Source: Singulisphaera sp. GP187
GTDB taxonomy: Bacteria; Planctomycetota; Planctomycetia; Isosphaerales; Isosphaeraceae
Length of the DNA: 64,000 nt
NCBI RefSeq assembly: GCF_900129635.1
Contig: NZ_FSRB01000001.1
Location: 783,501 to 847,500, forward strand
Direction of reading: 5' to 3'
The translations under genes were made by a program, and so were the position numbers. The notes below the pieces were generated by a model. It had not been told where the DNA came from. It saw nothing but the letters and a program-made list of their open reading frames with translations, and did not search any database. Of this stretch, positions 1 through 8,820 are shown piece after piece (the stretch's first letter is position 1; each line of letters starts with the position of its first letter).

Positions 1-32
1 ATCCCCAGGTCGTTGACAATCCCGATCCTCAT
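1..32 (-). CDS. CheB-type chemotaxis response regulator/methylesterase, 5' end only (WspF position)
   Basis: Only the first ten codons are in the window. The minus strand reads M-R-I-G-I-V-N-D-L-G, the typical opening of the CheB receiver domain (beta-1 followed by the acidic ND pair). The ATG at 32-30 overlaps the TGA stop of the cheA gene (31-29) in an ATGA junction, so the two are translationally coupled. In Wsp-type clusters cheB (wspF) follows the hybrid CheA directly, which matches. The N-terminal match is short, so the call rests on the motif plus gene order. The rest of the gene lies left of the window. Confidence 0.72.
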   Translation of the reverse strand, partial: MRIGIVNDLG

Positions 33-2863
33 TCAACGGCCTCGCCAATCAGGTCGACCACCGTGTCGAGGAACGTCCGGTCGTGAAAGCTGCTCTTGGT
101 CAGATAGCAGTTCGCCCCGGCGTCCAGACCGCGCATCCGGTCTTCCTCGCGATCTTTATAGGAAACGATCACGACGGGGATCCCCTGGAGCCGCGCATCG
201 GACTTGATGTGCTGGACGAGTTGGATCCCATCCATCCGGGGCATGTCCACGTCGCTGATGACCAGATGATAATCTCCCCCACGCACTGTGTTCCAGCCAT
301 CAACGCCGTCGACGGCGACATCCACGACGTAACCTCGGCTCTCGAGGAGCTGCCGCTCCAGTTCGCGGACGGTGATCGAGTCGTCGACGACGAGGATCCG
401 CTTCGGCCCGCGCCTCGACGCTTGCTCCGCCGCCTCGGCGACTCGGTTCAGCCGGCGGCCGCCGAGCAGGTTGTCGATCGAGCGCACCATGTCCTCGACG
501 TCGACGATCAGGACCGGCCAGCCATCTTCGAGAACCGAGGCGCTGTTGATGTTGGGGACGCGGCCCAGCCGCGGGTCGAGCGGGCGAACTTCGAGGTCGC
601 GTTCGCCGAGGAACTCATCGACGACCACGCCAAACCGATGGCTTCGATCGCTGGCAACCACGACCGAGAGATAGTCTTCAGCCGAATCCACGGGGTCGAA
701 TTCAAGCACTTGCGTGGCTTCGACCAGGCCGACCGGCTGGTCGTCCAGGCTGAAATGCTGGCGACCCTCGAGGATCTGAACGTCGGAGCGGGGAACCCTC
801 AAAATGCGGTCGATCCGATTGAGCGGGAACGCGTAAGGTTCGCCGGCGATCCGCACCAGGAGGGCGCGGATGACCGACATCGTGATCGGGAGCTGAAGTG
901 AGAAGCGGGTCCCTTTGCCGACCTGCGAGCTGACCCGAACAATTCCGCCGACCGCCTTGACCATGTTCTGCACGACGTCGAGGCCGACCCCGCGCCCGGA
1001 GAGCTCGGTCACGGCGTCCTTGGTCGAGAAGCCGGGGAGGAAGAGGAACTCGAGCAGCTCCGCCTCGGTCAGTTGCTCGGCCATCCGGGCGCCGACGAGT
1101 CCCCGCTCGACCACTTTGATGCGCAGGCGCTCGGGGTCGATGCCATGGCCGTCGTCAGTCAGGGTGATTTGGAGCATCCCCGCGCGGTGTCGGGCCTCCA
1201 TCCGGATCGTCCCGGTCTGGTCCTTGCCGGCGGCCAGCCGCTGGTCGGGGAGCTCGATCGCGTGATCCAGGGCGTTGCGGATCAAGTGATTGAGCGGGGC
1301 CTCGAGCTTGTCGAGGATGTCGCGGTCGACCCCCGTGGTCTCGCCGAGGACTTCGAACCGGACCGACTTCCCGAGTTGCCTGGCCACGTCGCGGACCATC
1401 CGGGGAAATCCGCGCACGCCGTCGGCCATCGGGCGCATTCGGCTGGTGAGGACTTCGTGGTGCAGTCGGCCCGAAAGATCCTCGCTCCGTCGCGCGATCT
1501 CCTCGAACTCCTCCATCTTCTTGCCGAGCCCTTGGAGGCACTCGTTGGCTTGCGCCTTGGCCTTCGCCAGCACTTCGGCGAGCACGGCCGGATCGAGGCC
1601 CCGTCCCGATTCCCGCCGGTCTTCCAGGGTCTGGATCGTCTCGAGCAGGGCAGTCTGACGCCCCTTGAGCGTCAGCAGCGACGTGACGAACGGGCGCAGT
1701 TGACGCGTCTGGACCAGCGATTCTCCCGCCAGGCCCATCAGCCGGGTCAGGCTCTCCGCGGTTACGCGGACCACACGCTCCGCCTGCTCGGGCGCGGCGG
1801 AGCTGGTTCGCTCCGCCGCCACCGGTGACGCGGATTTCGGCGGTGGGGCCGCCACGGGTTTGGCAACTGCTGCCGGAGCCGTTGGGGGCGGGACGGGGGG
1901 GCTGGCGACTGGAGCCGCGACGGCCACAACGGCCGGCGCCACGGCGGCGACAGGGGGCGCCGGGAGTGCCGCTCCGGAAAGGATCGCACCGAGCTCGACG
2001 ACGATCCCGGCGATCGTCGCTTCGTGGGCCGTCTCCCAATCGTCGAGTTGATCTTCGGAGACGAGCGCAGTCTGGCTGAGGAGGTCGACGGCGCGGAGCA
2101 GGATGTCAATATGATGAGGGAGGACGATGACCTTGCCATGCTGGGCCGCAACGAGGACGTCCTCCATGGCATGGGCGATTCGCACCGCGGCGTTGACACC
2201 GACGATCCGCGCGGCGCCTTTGAGCGAGTGGGCCGCGCGCATCAAGGGTTCGAAGAAGGCCGGGGAGCCGTCGGAGGTTTCGACGGCAAGTAGCCCTTCC
2301 GCGAGGAGTGCAGTCTGGCTCTCCGCCTCGGTGCGGAACAGCTCCATCATCGAGAACCCGCTGAGGTCGTCGTTCACCGCTTGCGGCTTGGGGGCCAGCT
2401 GTTCGCTGACGGGATCAGGAGCGGGCGCAACCTGAGGAGCTGGGGCGGGAGCCACCTCTCCGGAGAGGATGGCGGCAAGCTCGAGTTCCATCCCGGCGAT
2501 CGACGCTTCGTGGGCCGTCTCCCAATCGTTGAGCTGATCCTCAGCGACGAGCGCGGTCTGGCTGAGGAGGTCGACGGCACGGAGGAGGATGTCGATATGA
2601 TGAGGGAGGATTTGGACCTTGCCGTGCTGGGCGGCGACGAGGCAATCCTCCATGGCGTGGGCGACTCGCACGGCCGCGTTGACGCCGACGATCCGCGCGG
2701 CGCCTTTGAGCGAGTGGGCCGCGCGCATCAGGGGTTCGAAGACGGCGGAAGAACCGTCGGAGGTTTCGACAGTGAGGAGTCCTTCCGAGAGGATGGCCGT
2801 CTGGCTCTCCGCTTCAGTGCGGAACAGCTCCATCATTGAGAAGCCGCTGAGGTCGTCGCTCAC
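29..2863 (-). CDS. wspE: Hybrid chemotaxis histidine kinase CheA-REC with two tandem Hpt domains (WspE-like)
   Basis: This 944-residue kinase is the core of a Wsp-like chemosensory array. Two Hpt domains come first (about 5-105 and 167-267), each with the phospho-acceptor motif AAHSLKGAARIVG (His50 and His212). A Pro/Ala-rich linker follows (about 295-350). The dimerisation and HATPase region comes next, with N-box LIRNALDHAIE, G1 DDGHGID and G2 GRGVGLDVVQNM. A CheW-like regulatory domain and a C-terminal receiver (ILVVDDSITVRE, phospho-acceptor in ISDVDMP, conserved Lys in YLTKSSF) complete it. The start overlaps the stop of the upstream cheW-like gene (ATGA at 2863-2860). The two Hpt units are almost identical in protein and DNA, so the duplication looks recent. 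Canonical WspE has a single Hpt. Confidence 0.93.
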   Translation of the reverse strand: MSDDLSGFSMMELFRTEAESQTAILSEGLLTVETSDGSSAVFEPLMRAAHSLKGAARIVGVNAAVRVAHAMEDCLVAAQHGKVQILPHHIDILLRAVDLLSQTALVAEDQLNDWETAHEASIAGMELELAAILSGEVAPAPAPQVAPAPDPVSEQLAPKPQAVNDDLSGFSMMELFRTEAESQTALLAEGLLAVETSDGSPAFFEPLMRAAHSLKGAARIVGVNAAVRIAHAMEDVLVAAQHGKVIVLPHHIDILLRAVDLLSQTALVSEDQLDDWETAHEATIAGIVVELGAILSGAALPAPPVAAVAPAVVAVAAPVASPPVPPPTAPAAVAKPVAAPPPKSASPVAAERTSSAAPEQAERVVRVTAESLTRLMGLAGESLVQTRQLRPFVTSLLTLKGRQTALLETIQTLEDRRESGRGLDPAVLAEVLAKAKAQANECLQGLGKKMEEFEEIARRSEDLSGRLHHEVLTSRMRPMADGVRGFPRMVRDVARQLGKSVRFEVLGETTGVDRDILDKLEAPLNHLIRNALDHAIELPDQRLAAGKDQTGTIRMEARHRAGMLQITLTDDGHGIDPERLRIKVVERGLVGARMAEQLTEAELLEFLFLPGFSTKDAVTELSGRGVGLDVVQNMVKAVGGIVRVSSQVGKGTRFSLQLPITMSVIRALLVRIAGEPYAFPLNRIDRILRVPRSDVQILEGRQHFSLDDQPVGLVEATQVLEFDPVDSAEDYLSVVVASDRSHRFGVVVDEFLGERDLEVRPLDPRLGRVPNINSASVLEDGWPVLIVDVEDMVRSIDNLLGGRRLNRVAEAAEQASRRGPKRILVVDDSITVRELERQLLESRGYVVDVAVDGVDGWNTVRGGDYHLVISDVDMPRMDGIQLVQHIKSDARLQGIPVVIVSYKDREEDRMRGLDAGANCYLTKSSFHDRTFLDTVVDLIGEAVE

Positions 2864-3555
2864 TTCCCCTGGCTCCGTAGCGCCGCGAAGACGCGTTGAT
2901 CGTCGAGGTAGCCAATGCTATGGCCGCGCCAGGTGAACAAGGCCTGGCTGAAGCTGGTGGTCGGGTTGGCCAGGGTCGCGGGGACGTTGCGCAAGCCGCC
3001 GCGGGGAAGGCGATGGATCCCCGGAACCTCGTCGGCCGGAAAGGCCCAGGTTTCGGAATCCTTCTGGATGACGATGAGCCTCGGCTGCGCGCCCGCCCCG
3101 CCGTCCTGGGCACGGTGGTGGCCGTCATCGGGCCGGGGATCGACTCCGAGCAACTCGTGGAGCGAGACGCAGATTTGAAGCTGGCCCCGGAGGTTCACCA
3201 GCCCATCGATGACCCGGTTCGAGCGATGGGGGATTCGATGCACCGGGCGGGGGGTGGTGACCTCCGCGACGGCCCTGGTGCCGAGCGCCAACCATTCGCC
3301 ATGGAGCCGAAAGATCAAGAGGCTGACGTCGTCCGTGCCGGTCTGCACCGTCGGTTCGGCGAGGATCTTCGTCCACTCGGTCAAGTAACCGGACGGAGCG
3401 GGGCGGTCGAAGAAACTCCGCGCGGCCGCGGAGAAGACCGGGCAGTTCCGGCAATGAATGTGGGTCTCGAGCTCCGGACAGGTCCGGTCGCCGGAGACGC
3501 CGATCCGGTTCCAGCAATCGTCGACCGTCGGGATGACGGGCAGGCTGAGGCTCAT
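2860..3555 (-). CDS. wspD: CheW-family scaffold with N-terminal Cys-containing extension (WspD-like)
   Basis: This 231-residue protein has an N-terminal segment of about 75 residues followed by a CheW domain (from about LLIFRLHGEWLALGTRAVAEV). The N-terminal part contains CWNRIGVSGDRTCPEL and HIHCRNCPVF. These are the Cys-rich motifs I associate with WspD-type CheW proteins and are not seen in ordinary CheW. It would couple receptor and kinase in the signalling array. Its ATG overlaps the cheR stop, and its TGA overlaps the cheA start, so it is embedded in a tightly coupled operon. Confidence 0.88.
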   Translation of the reverse strand: MSLSLPVIPTVDDCWNRIGVSGDRTCPELETHIHCRNCPVFSAAARSFFDRPAPSGYLTEWTKILAEPTVQTGTDDVSLLIFRLHGEWLALGTRAVAEVTTPRPVHRIPHRSNRVIDGLVNLRGQLQICVSLHELLGVDPRPDDGHHRAQDGGAGAQPRLIVIQKDSETWAFPADEVPGIHRLPRGGLRNVPATLANPTTSFSQALFTWRGHSIGYLDDQRVFAALRSQGK

Positions 3556-4838
3556 CCGACCCCCTTCCGGGCGCGGGCCCGTTCGGCCCGGCGACGGTAA
3601 CCGAGCGCCGAGGCGTCATCGCCGCGGCGCTGGGCGAGCAGCGCCAGTGCGAGCAGGGCTTCGTCATGCTGAGTGTCGAGATAGACCGCCTTCTGGAACG
3701 AGGTCTCGGCCGCGCTCCGATCGCCGGCGGCCTGCCGGACGATTCCGAGGAGAAAATAGGCCCGGGCGGATGGGCCGGACTCGCGGATCGCTTGCTCGCA
3801 GAGCCCAACCGCCTCGTCGTACCGGCCCTGATCGGCCCGCTCGGCGGCCTGGTTCAGGAGCGTCGACGTGGCCGAACCGTTGTCGAGCGCCGGCCGGTTC
3901 TCGACCGCCTGAGGCGGGGAGCGATCGGCCACGGGCCGATTGACGCCGATGGGGGGAAGCGCCAGCTTGGCGCGAGCGGGAGGCTCGATGGCTTTCAGCC
4001 GGACCGGCGGAGGCAGGCTCGCCGCGGCTTGCGGTGGTTTTGCCGGGGCCCGCTGGTAGGCGAAGCTCCCTTTGTCGCCGGTGGCGGTAAGCCGCACCCC
4101 GGCGAGGTCCAGGCGATCGGCATGTCCCAAGAAAAGCATGCCGGAATCGGCCAGGAGCCGGAGCAGATTCGCCCACGCTTGAGTGCGCGCCTCCTCGGTG
4201 AAGTAGATCAGGAGATTCCGGCAGAAGACGATGTCGTAGGCCGGATCGTTCGCGAGCAGCGCGGGATTGAGAATGTTCCCTTGGATCAAGCGGACCGAAT
4301 TACGCACCGAAGCGTCGAGCTCGTAGCGGCCGTTCCGCTCCTGGAAATAGCGGGCACGGAACGCCAGGTCGGACCCGCGAAATGCGTTTCGACCGTAGAT
4401 CGCCTGGCGGGCCCGAGCGAGCGAGCGGGCGCTCAGGTCGACGGCGTCGACCCGGAATCGCGACGAAGGCAGGCCGGCATCGCGGAGGGCGATGGCGATC
4501 GAGTACGGTTCTTCCCCCCCCGCGCAGGGGAGGCTCAGAACTCGGAGCGGCGGGCGACCGGGGTCGATCAGCCACTTGGCGCGGGCCTGGTCTTGAAGGA
4601 ACGTGAACGGGCGGTCGTCTCGAAAGAACCAGCTCTCGGGGACGACCACCTCTTCAATCAGGGCCTGGAACTCGGCGCCCGAACCACTCAGGTAACGTTC
4701 ATAATCTTGCGGGTCGCTCAGGCCGAGCGCCGACATCCGCGCCTCGAGCCCGCGGTCGACCAGGCTGGATCCGACCGACCCGGGATCGAGTCCGATCCGC
4801 TCGGTCAGCAGTTCAACGACGCGCCGCGACCCGCTCAT
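3552..4838 (-). CDS. wspC: CheR methyltransferase with C-terminal TPR repeats (WspC-like)
   Basis: This 428-residue protein methylates receptor glutamates with S-adenosylmethionine. The N-terminal CheR domain (about 1-270) has the SAM-binding segment LSLPCAGGEEPYSIAIAL and the FCRNLLIYF motif. After a linker rich in Pro and Ala (about 270-310), residues 320-428 form TPR-like helical repeats (AERADQGRYDEAVGLCEQA, SYFLLGIV-type units). CheR-TPR proteins are typical of Wsp and other alternative-function chemosensory systems. Gene ends overlap both neighbours by four bases. Confidence 0.92.
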   Translation of the reverse strand: MSGSRRVVELLTERIGLDPGSVGSSLVDRGLEARMSALGLSDPQDYERYLSGSGAEFQALIEEVVVPESWFFRDDRPFTFLQDQARAKWLIDPGRPPLRVLSLPCAGGEEPYSIAIALRDAGLPSSRFRVDAVDLSARSLARARQAIYGRNAFRGSDLAFRARYFQERNGRYELDASVRNSVRLIQGNILNPALLANDPAYDIVFCRNLLIYFTEEARTQAWANLLRLLADSGMLFLGHADRLDLAGVRLTATGDKGSFAYQRAPAKPPQAAASLPPPVRLKAIEPPARAKLALPPIGVNRPVADRSPPQAVENRPALDNGSATSTLLNQAAERADQGRYDEAVGLCEQAIRESGPSARAYFLLGIVRQAAGDRSAAETSFQKAVYLDTQHDEALLALALLAQRRGDDASALGYRRRAERARARKGVG

Positions 4839-5296
4839 GGGGCCTCCGCGGGCAGGCCGAAGATTCCCTCACGGAGCGACTTCGGCAAGACCTTGTCGAC
4901 CGAGATGACCTGGACGAGGCCCATCTCGGTCCGTACGACCGTCCCGAGATAGGGGGCTTGCTCCAGGTTCATGGCGGCCAGGACGACCTGGTCTTGCTTG
5001 ACCTCCATCACATCGCTCACGTTTTCGGCGACCAGACCAATGAGTCGTTCGCCCTGCCCGCCTGGTTCGTCGACCAGGATCACACGGGTATGGAGTCGCT
5101 CGAGACAGGCGGTGGAACCGAGGAGAATTCCGAGGTCGATCACGGGTACGGCCTTGCCGCGGTAGTTGAACAAGCCGGCCAAGGATTCCGGGGCATGAGG
5201 AATCGACCGAAGCTCGATTCTCGGCACGACTTCGACGACGCGCTCGGCGGCCACGGCGTAGAGGTCGTGAGCGACCCGGAACGTCAAGAGTAGCAT
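4835..5296 (-). CDS. wspB: CheW chemotaxis coupling protein (WspB-like)
   Basis: This 153-residue protein is a single CheW domain (two SH3-like beta barrels). Recognisable stretches are LLTFRVAHDLYAVAAERVVEV at the N-terminus, LFNYRGKAVPVIDLGILLG in the middle and EMGLVQVISVDKVLP near the end. It links the MCP to the kinase. It lies between the receptor gene (62 bases upstream) and cheR (4-base overlap). With the second CheW it gives the two-CheW arrangement of Wsp clusters. Confidence 0.92.
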   Translation of the reverse strand: MLLLTFRVAHDLYAVAAERVVEVVPRIELRSIPHAPESLAGLFNYRGKAVPVIDLGILLGSTACLERLHTRVILVDEPGGQGERLIGLVAENVSDVMEVKQDQVVLAAMNLEQAPYLGTVVRTEMGLVQVISVDKVLPKSLREGIFGLPAEAP

Positions 5297-5357
5297 AAGA
5301 ACCGCCTCGTGAGCATCGTTCCGTTTCGTTCCACCTGGCCTGGGACGACTCTAAGAA

Positions 5358-7409
5358 TCATAGGCCTGGGATGGCGGGCGGGTCGGATTGATCGATGGTG
5401 AACCGGGAGACTTCTTCCTTGAGTTCGGAGATCGCTTCACGGAGGTGGTCGGTCGCCTTGTTGAACTCGCGGAGCGAGATCGAGGTCTGGTGGGCTCCGT
5501 CGCTGAGCCGGACCACGGCTTCGCGGATCTGGTCGGCCCCTTGCGACTGGACTCTCATGCCTTCGGTCACCTGCTCGAAGCGGCCGGTCAGGCCTTGGAC
5601 GTCGGAGATAATCGAGCCGAGTTGCTCGCCGATGTGGGCCACCTCGCCGACCCCTTGGCGGACCTGGTCGGTGAACTTGTCCATCTCCATGACGCCGGCA
5701 GAGACGCTGTACTGCATCTCCTTGACCATCCGCTCGATGTCGAGGGTGGCCACGGCGGTCATGTCGGCGAGCCGACGGATCTCGCGGGCCACGACAAGGA
5801 AGCCGAGGCCGTACTCGCCAGCCTTCTCGGCTTCAATCGCCGCATTGATCGAGAGCAGGTTCGTTTGGTCGGCGACCTTGGTGATCGTGGTGACGACCAG
5901 GTTGATATTGGCGGCCCGCTCGCTGATCACCGAGAGTTTGGAGCTGATCGACCCGGTGGAGTCGGCCAGGCTCCGCATCGATCGGCCCATATTCGACAGG
6001 CTTCCCTGTCCCTCGGTGGCCATTTGAGCGGTCTGGGCGGCGACCTCGTTCACCTCGTTCATGGTCCGGAGCAGTTCCTGGCTGGTCGCCGAGATCTGCT
6101 TGGCCGCCGCGGCCGCCTCGCTGGTCGAGGCGCCATACTCGTTGACCGTCTCTTGCTGTTGTCGCGAGGTCGCGGCGATTTCGGTGGCCGTCGACATCAA
6201 CGCGACGCTCGACTTCTGGATCTTGCCGATCAGCGTTTTGAGGTCGCGGGTCATTTTCTTCACCGCGTTGAGCAGTTGCCCGGCCTCTCCCGTGGCTCGC
6301 GACTTGATCTGAACGCTGAGGTCGCCGGACGCCACCCGATCGGCCACGTCGGCCGCCTCACGGATCGGTCTTGAGAGCGAGCGGGCCACGAGAATCGCCA
6401 CCAACCCGACGGCCACCACGGTCAAGCTGAGCAGGATCACCACGACGATTCGTTGCTGGCGGATGAGTTCGAACGCCTCACCCACATTCTGCTTGACGAC
6501 CATTCCCCAACGGTAGGAAGGGAGGTAGGACCAGGCGGCGATCACGCGCTGGCCACGATAGTCGAGTCCCTCACCGTATCCCCGCTTCCCCCTGAGCGCG
6601 TATTGCATACCTTCCGACGCCGCTCCTCCCATCGGGAGTTTGAGGCGGAAGGCCGACGTGCGGTCGAACCGGGTGGGGGCAACAAAGGTCATCTCGTCGC
6701 CAATCCGCATCGCGACCACGGTTTCCCCGGATTCGCCCAGCCCGGAGTAATCCTCGAACACCCGGAACACATGCGAGTTGCCCAACTCGACGATCGCGAC
6801 GCCCACGGAGACGCCGTTTTGCATCACCGGACCGGCCACGAAGGCGGCGGGCTGGGTTCGGCCCGGATAAAGCTGGAAGTCCGACATCACGGCCTGGAGC
6901 AAGGTCCGGGCCCGCACAAACGTATCGGCGAACTCCGTCCCCTTCATCGGACCCGTCAAGAGGTTCGTTCCCGTATCGAATCCGCGCTGATACGCGGCCA
7001 GGGGAACTCCATCAATATCAAAAATGTAAATATTGGGATACCCGTAAGCGTGTGCAAAGACTCCCAGTCCGGAACGAATCGAACCGGCTTCGCGCCGGAA
7101 CTCGTCCGACTCGCGTTTCCCCTCTTTGGCGAGTTGTCCGAGATGCGCGACGGCCGTGACCACGGCAGGGGCTTGGCCGAGCACGGCGACGTCTCCCCGC
7201 CGCTCGCGGAGGAAGTTTTCGAGCTGGGTGGTCTTGGCGTCCGCGATCACCATCAGCCGATCACGAACCGAGATCTCCACCGACCGCCGCGACAGGTAGG
7301 ACGTGACCGCGGTCAGGATGATGCTCGGGACGAGCGCGATCACGAGGAACCAGAAGAGTAGGCGGCTCGCGATGCTGGCGTTGGCGAGCGAGGGGAGTCG
7401 AAGGTTCAT
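5358..7409 (-). CDS. wspA: Methyl-accepting chemotaxis protein with extracytoplasmic sensor and HAMP domain (WspA position)
   Basis: This is a 683-residue transmembrane receptor. I chose the ATG at 7409 (MNLRLPSL); the open frame extends further upstream, but that part is compositionally unlike coding sequence. TM1 is about 14-36 (LLFWFLVIALVPSIILTAV). A large Cache-like periplasmic domain follows (about 37-300; contains GVFAHAYGYPNIYIFDIDG). TM2 is at about 315-338 (VVVILLSLTVVAVGLVAIL), then HAMP (RPIREAADVADRVASGDL) and a coiled-coil signalling domain with the hairpin-tip region LSINAAIEAEKAGEYGLGF. Upstream lies a periplasmic binding protein that could deliver ligand to its sensor domain. 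Confidence 0.93.
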   Translation of the reverse strand: MNLRLPSLANASIASRLLFWFLVIALVPSIILTAVTSYLSRRSVEISVRDRLMVIADAKTTQLENFLRERRGDVAVLGQAPAVVTAVAHLGQLAKEGKRESDEFRREAGSIRSGLGVFAHAYGYPNIYIFDIDGVPLAAYQRGFDTGTNLLTGPMKGTEFADTFVRARTLLQAVMSDFQLYPGRTQPAAFVAGPVMQNGVSVGVAIVELGNSHVFRVFEDYSGLGESGETVVAMRIGDEMTFVAPTRFDRTSAFRLKLPMGGAASEGMQYALRGKRGYGEGLDYRGQRVIAAWSYLPSYRWGMVVKQNVGEAFELIRQQRIVVVILLSLTVVAVGLVAILVARSLSRPIREAADVADRVASGDLSVQIKSRATGEAGQLLNAVKKMTRDLKTLIGKIQKSSVALMSTATEIAATSRQQQETVNEYGASTSEAAAAAKQISATSQELLRTMNEVNEVAAQTAQMATEGQGSLSNMGRSMRSLADSTGSISSKLSVISERAANINLVVTTITKVADQTNLLSINAAIEAEKAGEYGLGFLVVAREIRRLADMTAVATLDIERMVKEMQYSVSAGVMEMDKFTDQVRQGVGEVAHIGEQLGSIISDVQGLTGRFEQVTEGMRVQSQGADQIREAVVRLSDGAHQTSISLREFNKATDHLREAISELKEEVSRFTIDQSDPPAIPGL

Positions 7410-7536
7410 GCGCGGGTGGACCTGTGTGTCGGGGTGGCCGAGATCGGGGCTTTGAGGGTTCGATTCCGGAAGCCTCCGTGCCGGTTCTCGCCTCCCTGGG
7501 GTCGATCGGTCGGTTGGTAGCTCGGGAGCACTTCGG

Positions 7537-8820
7537 TCAGTCAGGTGAGGACGGACGGACCATCGCGTTGGAGTTGACCCAGCTCCCCCCCCATCGCATG
7601 TACATCTCTTGGAGGAAGGCGTCCCACTCCGCCACACTCCGCGTGATCGGATAAGGCGAGGGCCGGATCGGCTTGTCCACCGACCAGACGATCTCGAACT
7701 GGCCGTCCATCCGTGCCTTGGCAAGATAGAAGGGACGCCAGGTGTGTTGCGTCTCGGGATCGACCGAGATGATCCCCTCGGGGGCGTCGAGGCTTTGCCG
7801 GAGCAGGAACAGCTTGACCGTCTTGAGGTCGATCGAATTTCCTTCCACGACGGCCTGCGCCCAGAGTCGCACACTGTTGTACGACGCCGCCGTCACGTCG
7901 TTCATCACCCGGTCGGCGCCGTACTTCGCCTGGAACTTCCGCACGAACTCCTTGTTCTCCGGCCGGTCGACCGACTGGAAGTAGCCCCAGGCCGAGTAGT
8001 GGCCGGCCAGATCCTTGGGGTCCATCTTGCGAAGCTCGTTTTCGCCGACGCTGCACGAGATCACCGGGATTTGGTCAGGAGTGACCCCAGCCTGGCGGAG
8101 CGTGCTGTAGAACGCGAGGTTCGTCTCTCCAGCGATCGTGCTGAGCACCACGTCGGGCTTGACCTGCTGGATCTTTGCCACCATCGCTTTGACGTCGGAG
8201 GTGCCGAAGGCGCAGTATTCCTCGCCGACCGTCTCGGCCCCCATCCCTTTCAACGCGTCCTTAGCGATCGCGTTGACCGTGTGCGGCCAAACGTAGTCCG
8301 ATCCGATCAGAAAGTATTTCCGGGCCTTCAAGGTGTCGTAGCTCCACCGCAAGGCCGGCAAGACTTGCTGAGTCGCCACCGACCCCGTGTAGATGATGTT
8401 GGGCGAGATCTCCAGCCCCTCGTAGGCCATCGGGTAGATCATCAGGTGATCGGTCCGCTCCACCACCGGCAGCACGCTCTTGCGGCTCGCCGAGGTCCAG
8501 CAGCCCACGATGATGTCGACCTTCTCGCTGCTGATCAGCCGCTCCGCCTGCTGCGCGAAGGTCGTGGGGTCGGACTTGCCGTCGGCGACCACCCCGATCA
8601 CGGGCCGGCCCAGGAGCCCGCCCGCTGCATTGATTTCCTCGATCGCGAGTTGTTCCGCGTCGATCATCGATTGCTCGCTGATCGCCATCGGCCCGGTCTG
8701 GGAATGGAGCAGCCCGACCCGGATCGGCAGCCTGTTCCCCTCGGTGAACGCCCAGGTGATTCCGGCAATTGCGGCGACGGTCACCAGCAAGACGGCACCC
8801 ACGATCAGACCGCGTCTCAT
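7537..8820 (-). CDS. Periplasmic ABC-type substrate-binding protein, UrtA/AmiC-like, heading a chemosensory operon
   Basis: This 427-residue protein has an N-terminal membrane-spanning signal (about 5-25, LIVGAVLLVTVAAIAGITW) and a type I periplasmic binding fold. Its motifs IRVGLLHSQTGPMAISE, NAAGGLLGRPV, IIVGCWTSASRKSVLPV and YFLIGSDYVWPHT are typical of UrtA (urea) and AmiC/short-chain-amide binders. The start at ATG 8820 gives a signal peptide; the frame's earlier ATG would add an unlikely 30-residue leader. No urea ABC permease or ATPase genes are adjacent. It is followed by the MCP gene (127-base gap), so a role as the ligand-binding input of the receptor is more likely than transport. 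This role is inferred from context only. Confidence 0.88.
   Translation of the reverse strand: MRRGLIVGAVLLVTVAAIAGITWAFTEGNRLPIRVGLLHSQTGPMAISEQSMIDAEQLAIEEINAAGGLLGRPVIGVVADGKSDPTTFAQQAERLISSEKVDIIVGCWTSASRKSVLPVVERTDHLMIYPMAYEGLEISPNIIYTGSVATQQVLPALRWSYDTLKARKYFLIGSDYVWPHTVNAIAKDALKGMGAETVGEEYCAFGTSDVKAMVAKIQQVKPDVVLSTIAGETNLAFYSTLRQAGVTPDQIPVISCSVGENELRKMDPKDLAGHYSAWGYFQSVDRPENKEFVRKFQAKYGADRVMNDVTAASYNSVRLWAQAVVEGNSIDLKTVKLFLLRQSLDAPEGIISVDPETQHTWRPFYLAKARMDGQFEIVWSVDKPIRPSPYPITRSVAEWDAFLQEMYMRWGGSWVNSNAMVRPSSPD

Noticed and set aside
83..901. Long plus-strand open frames through the chemosensory operon
   Set aside because: They are antisense shadows of the minus-strand cheA and neighbours in high-GC DNA; no domains or ribosome-binding sites support them.
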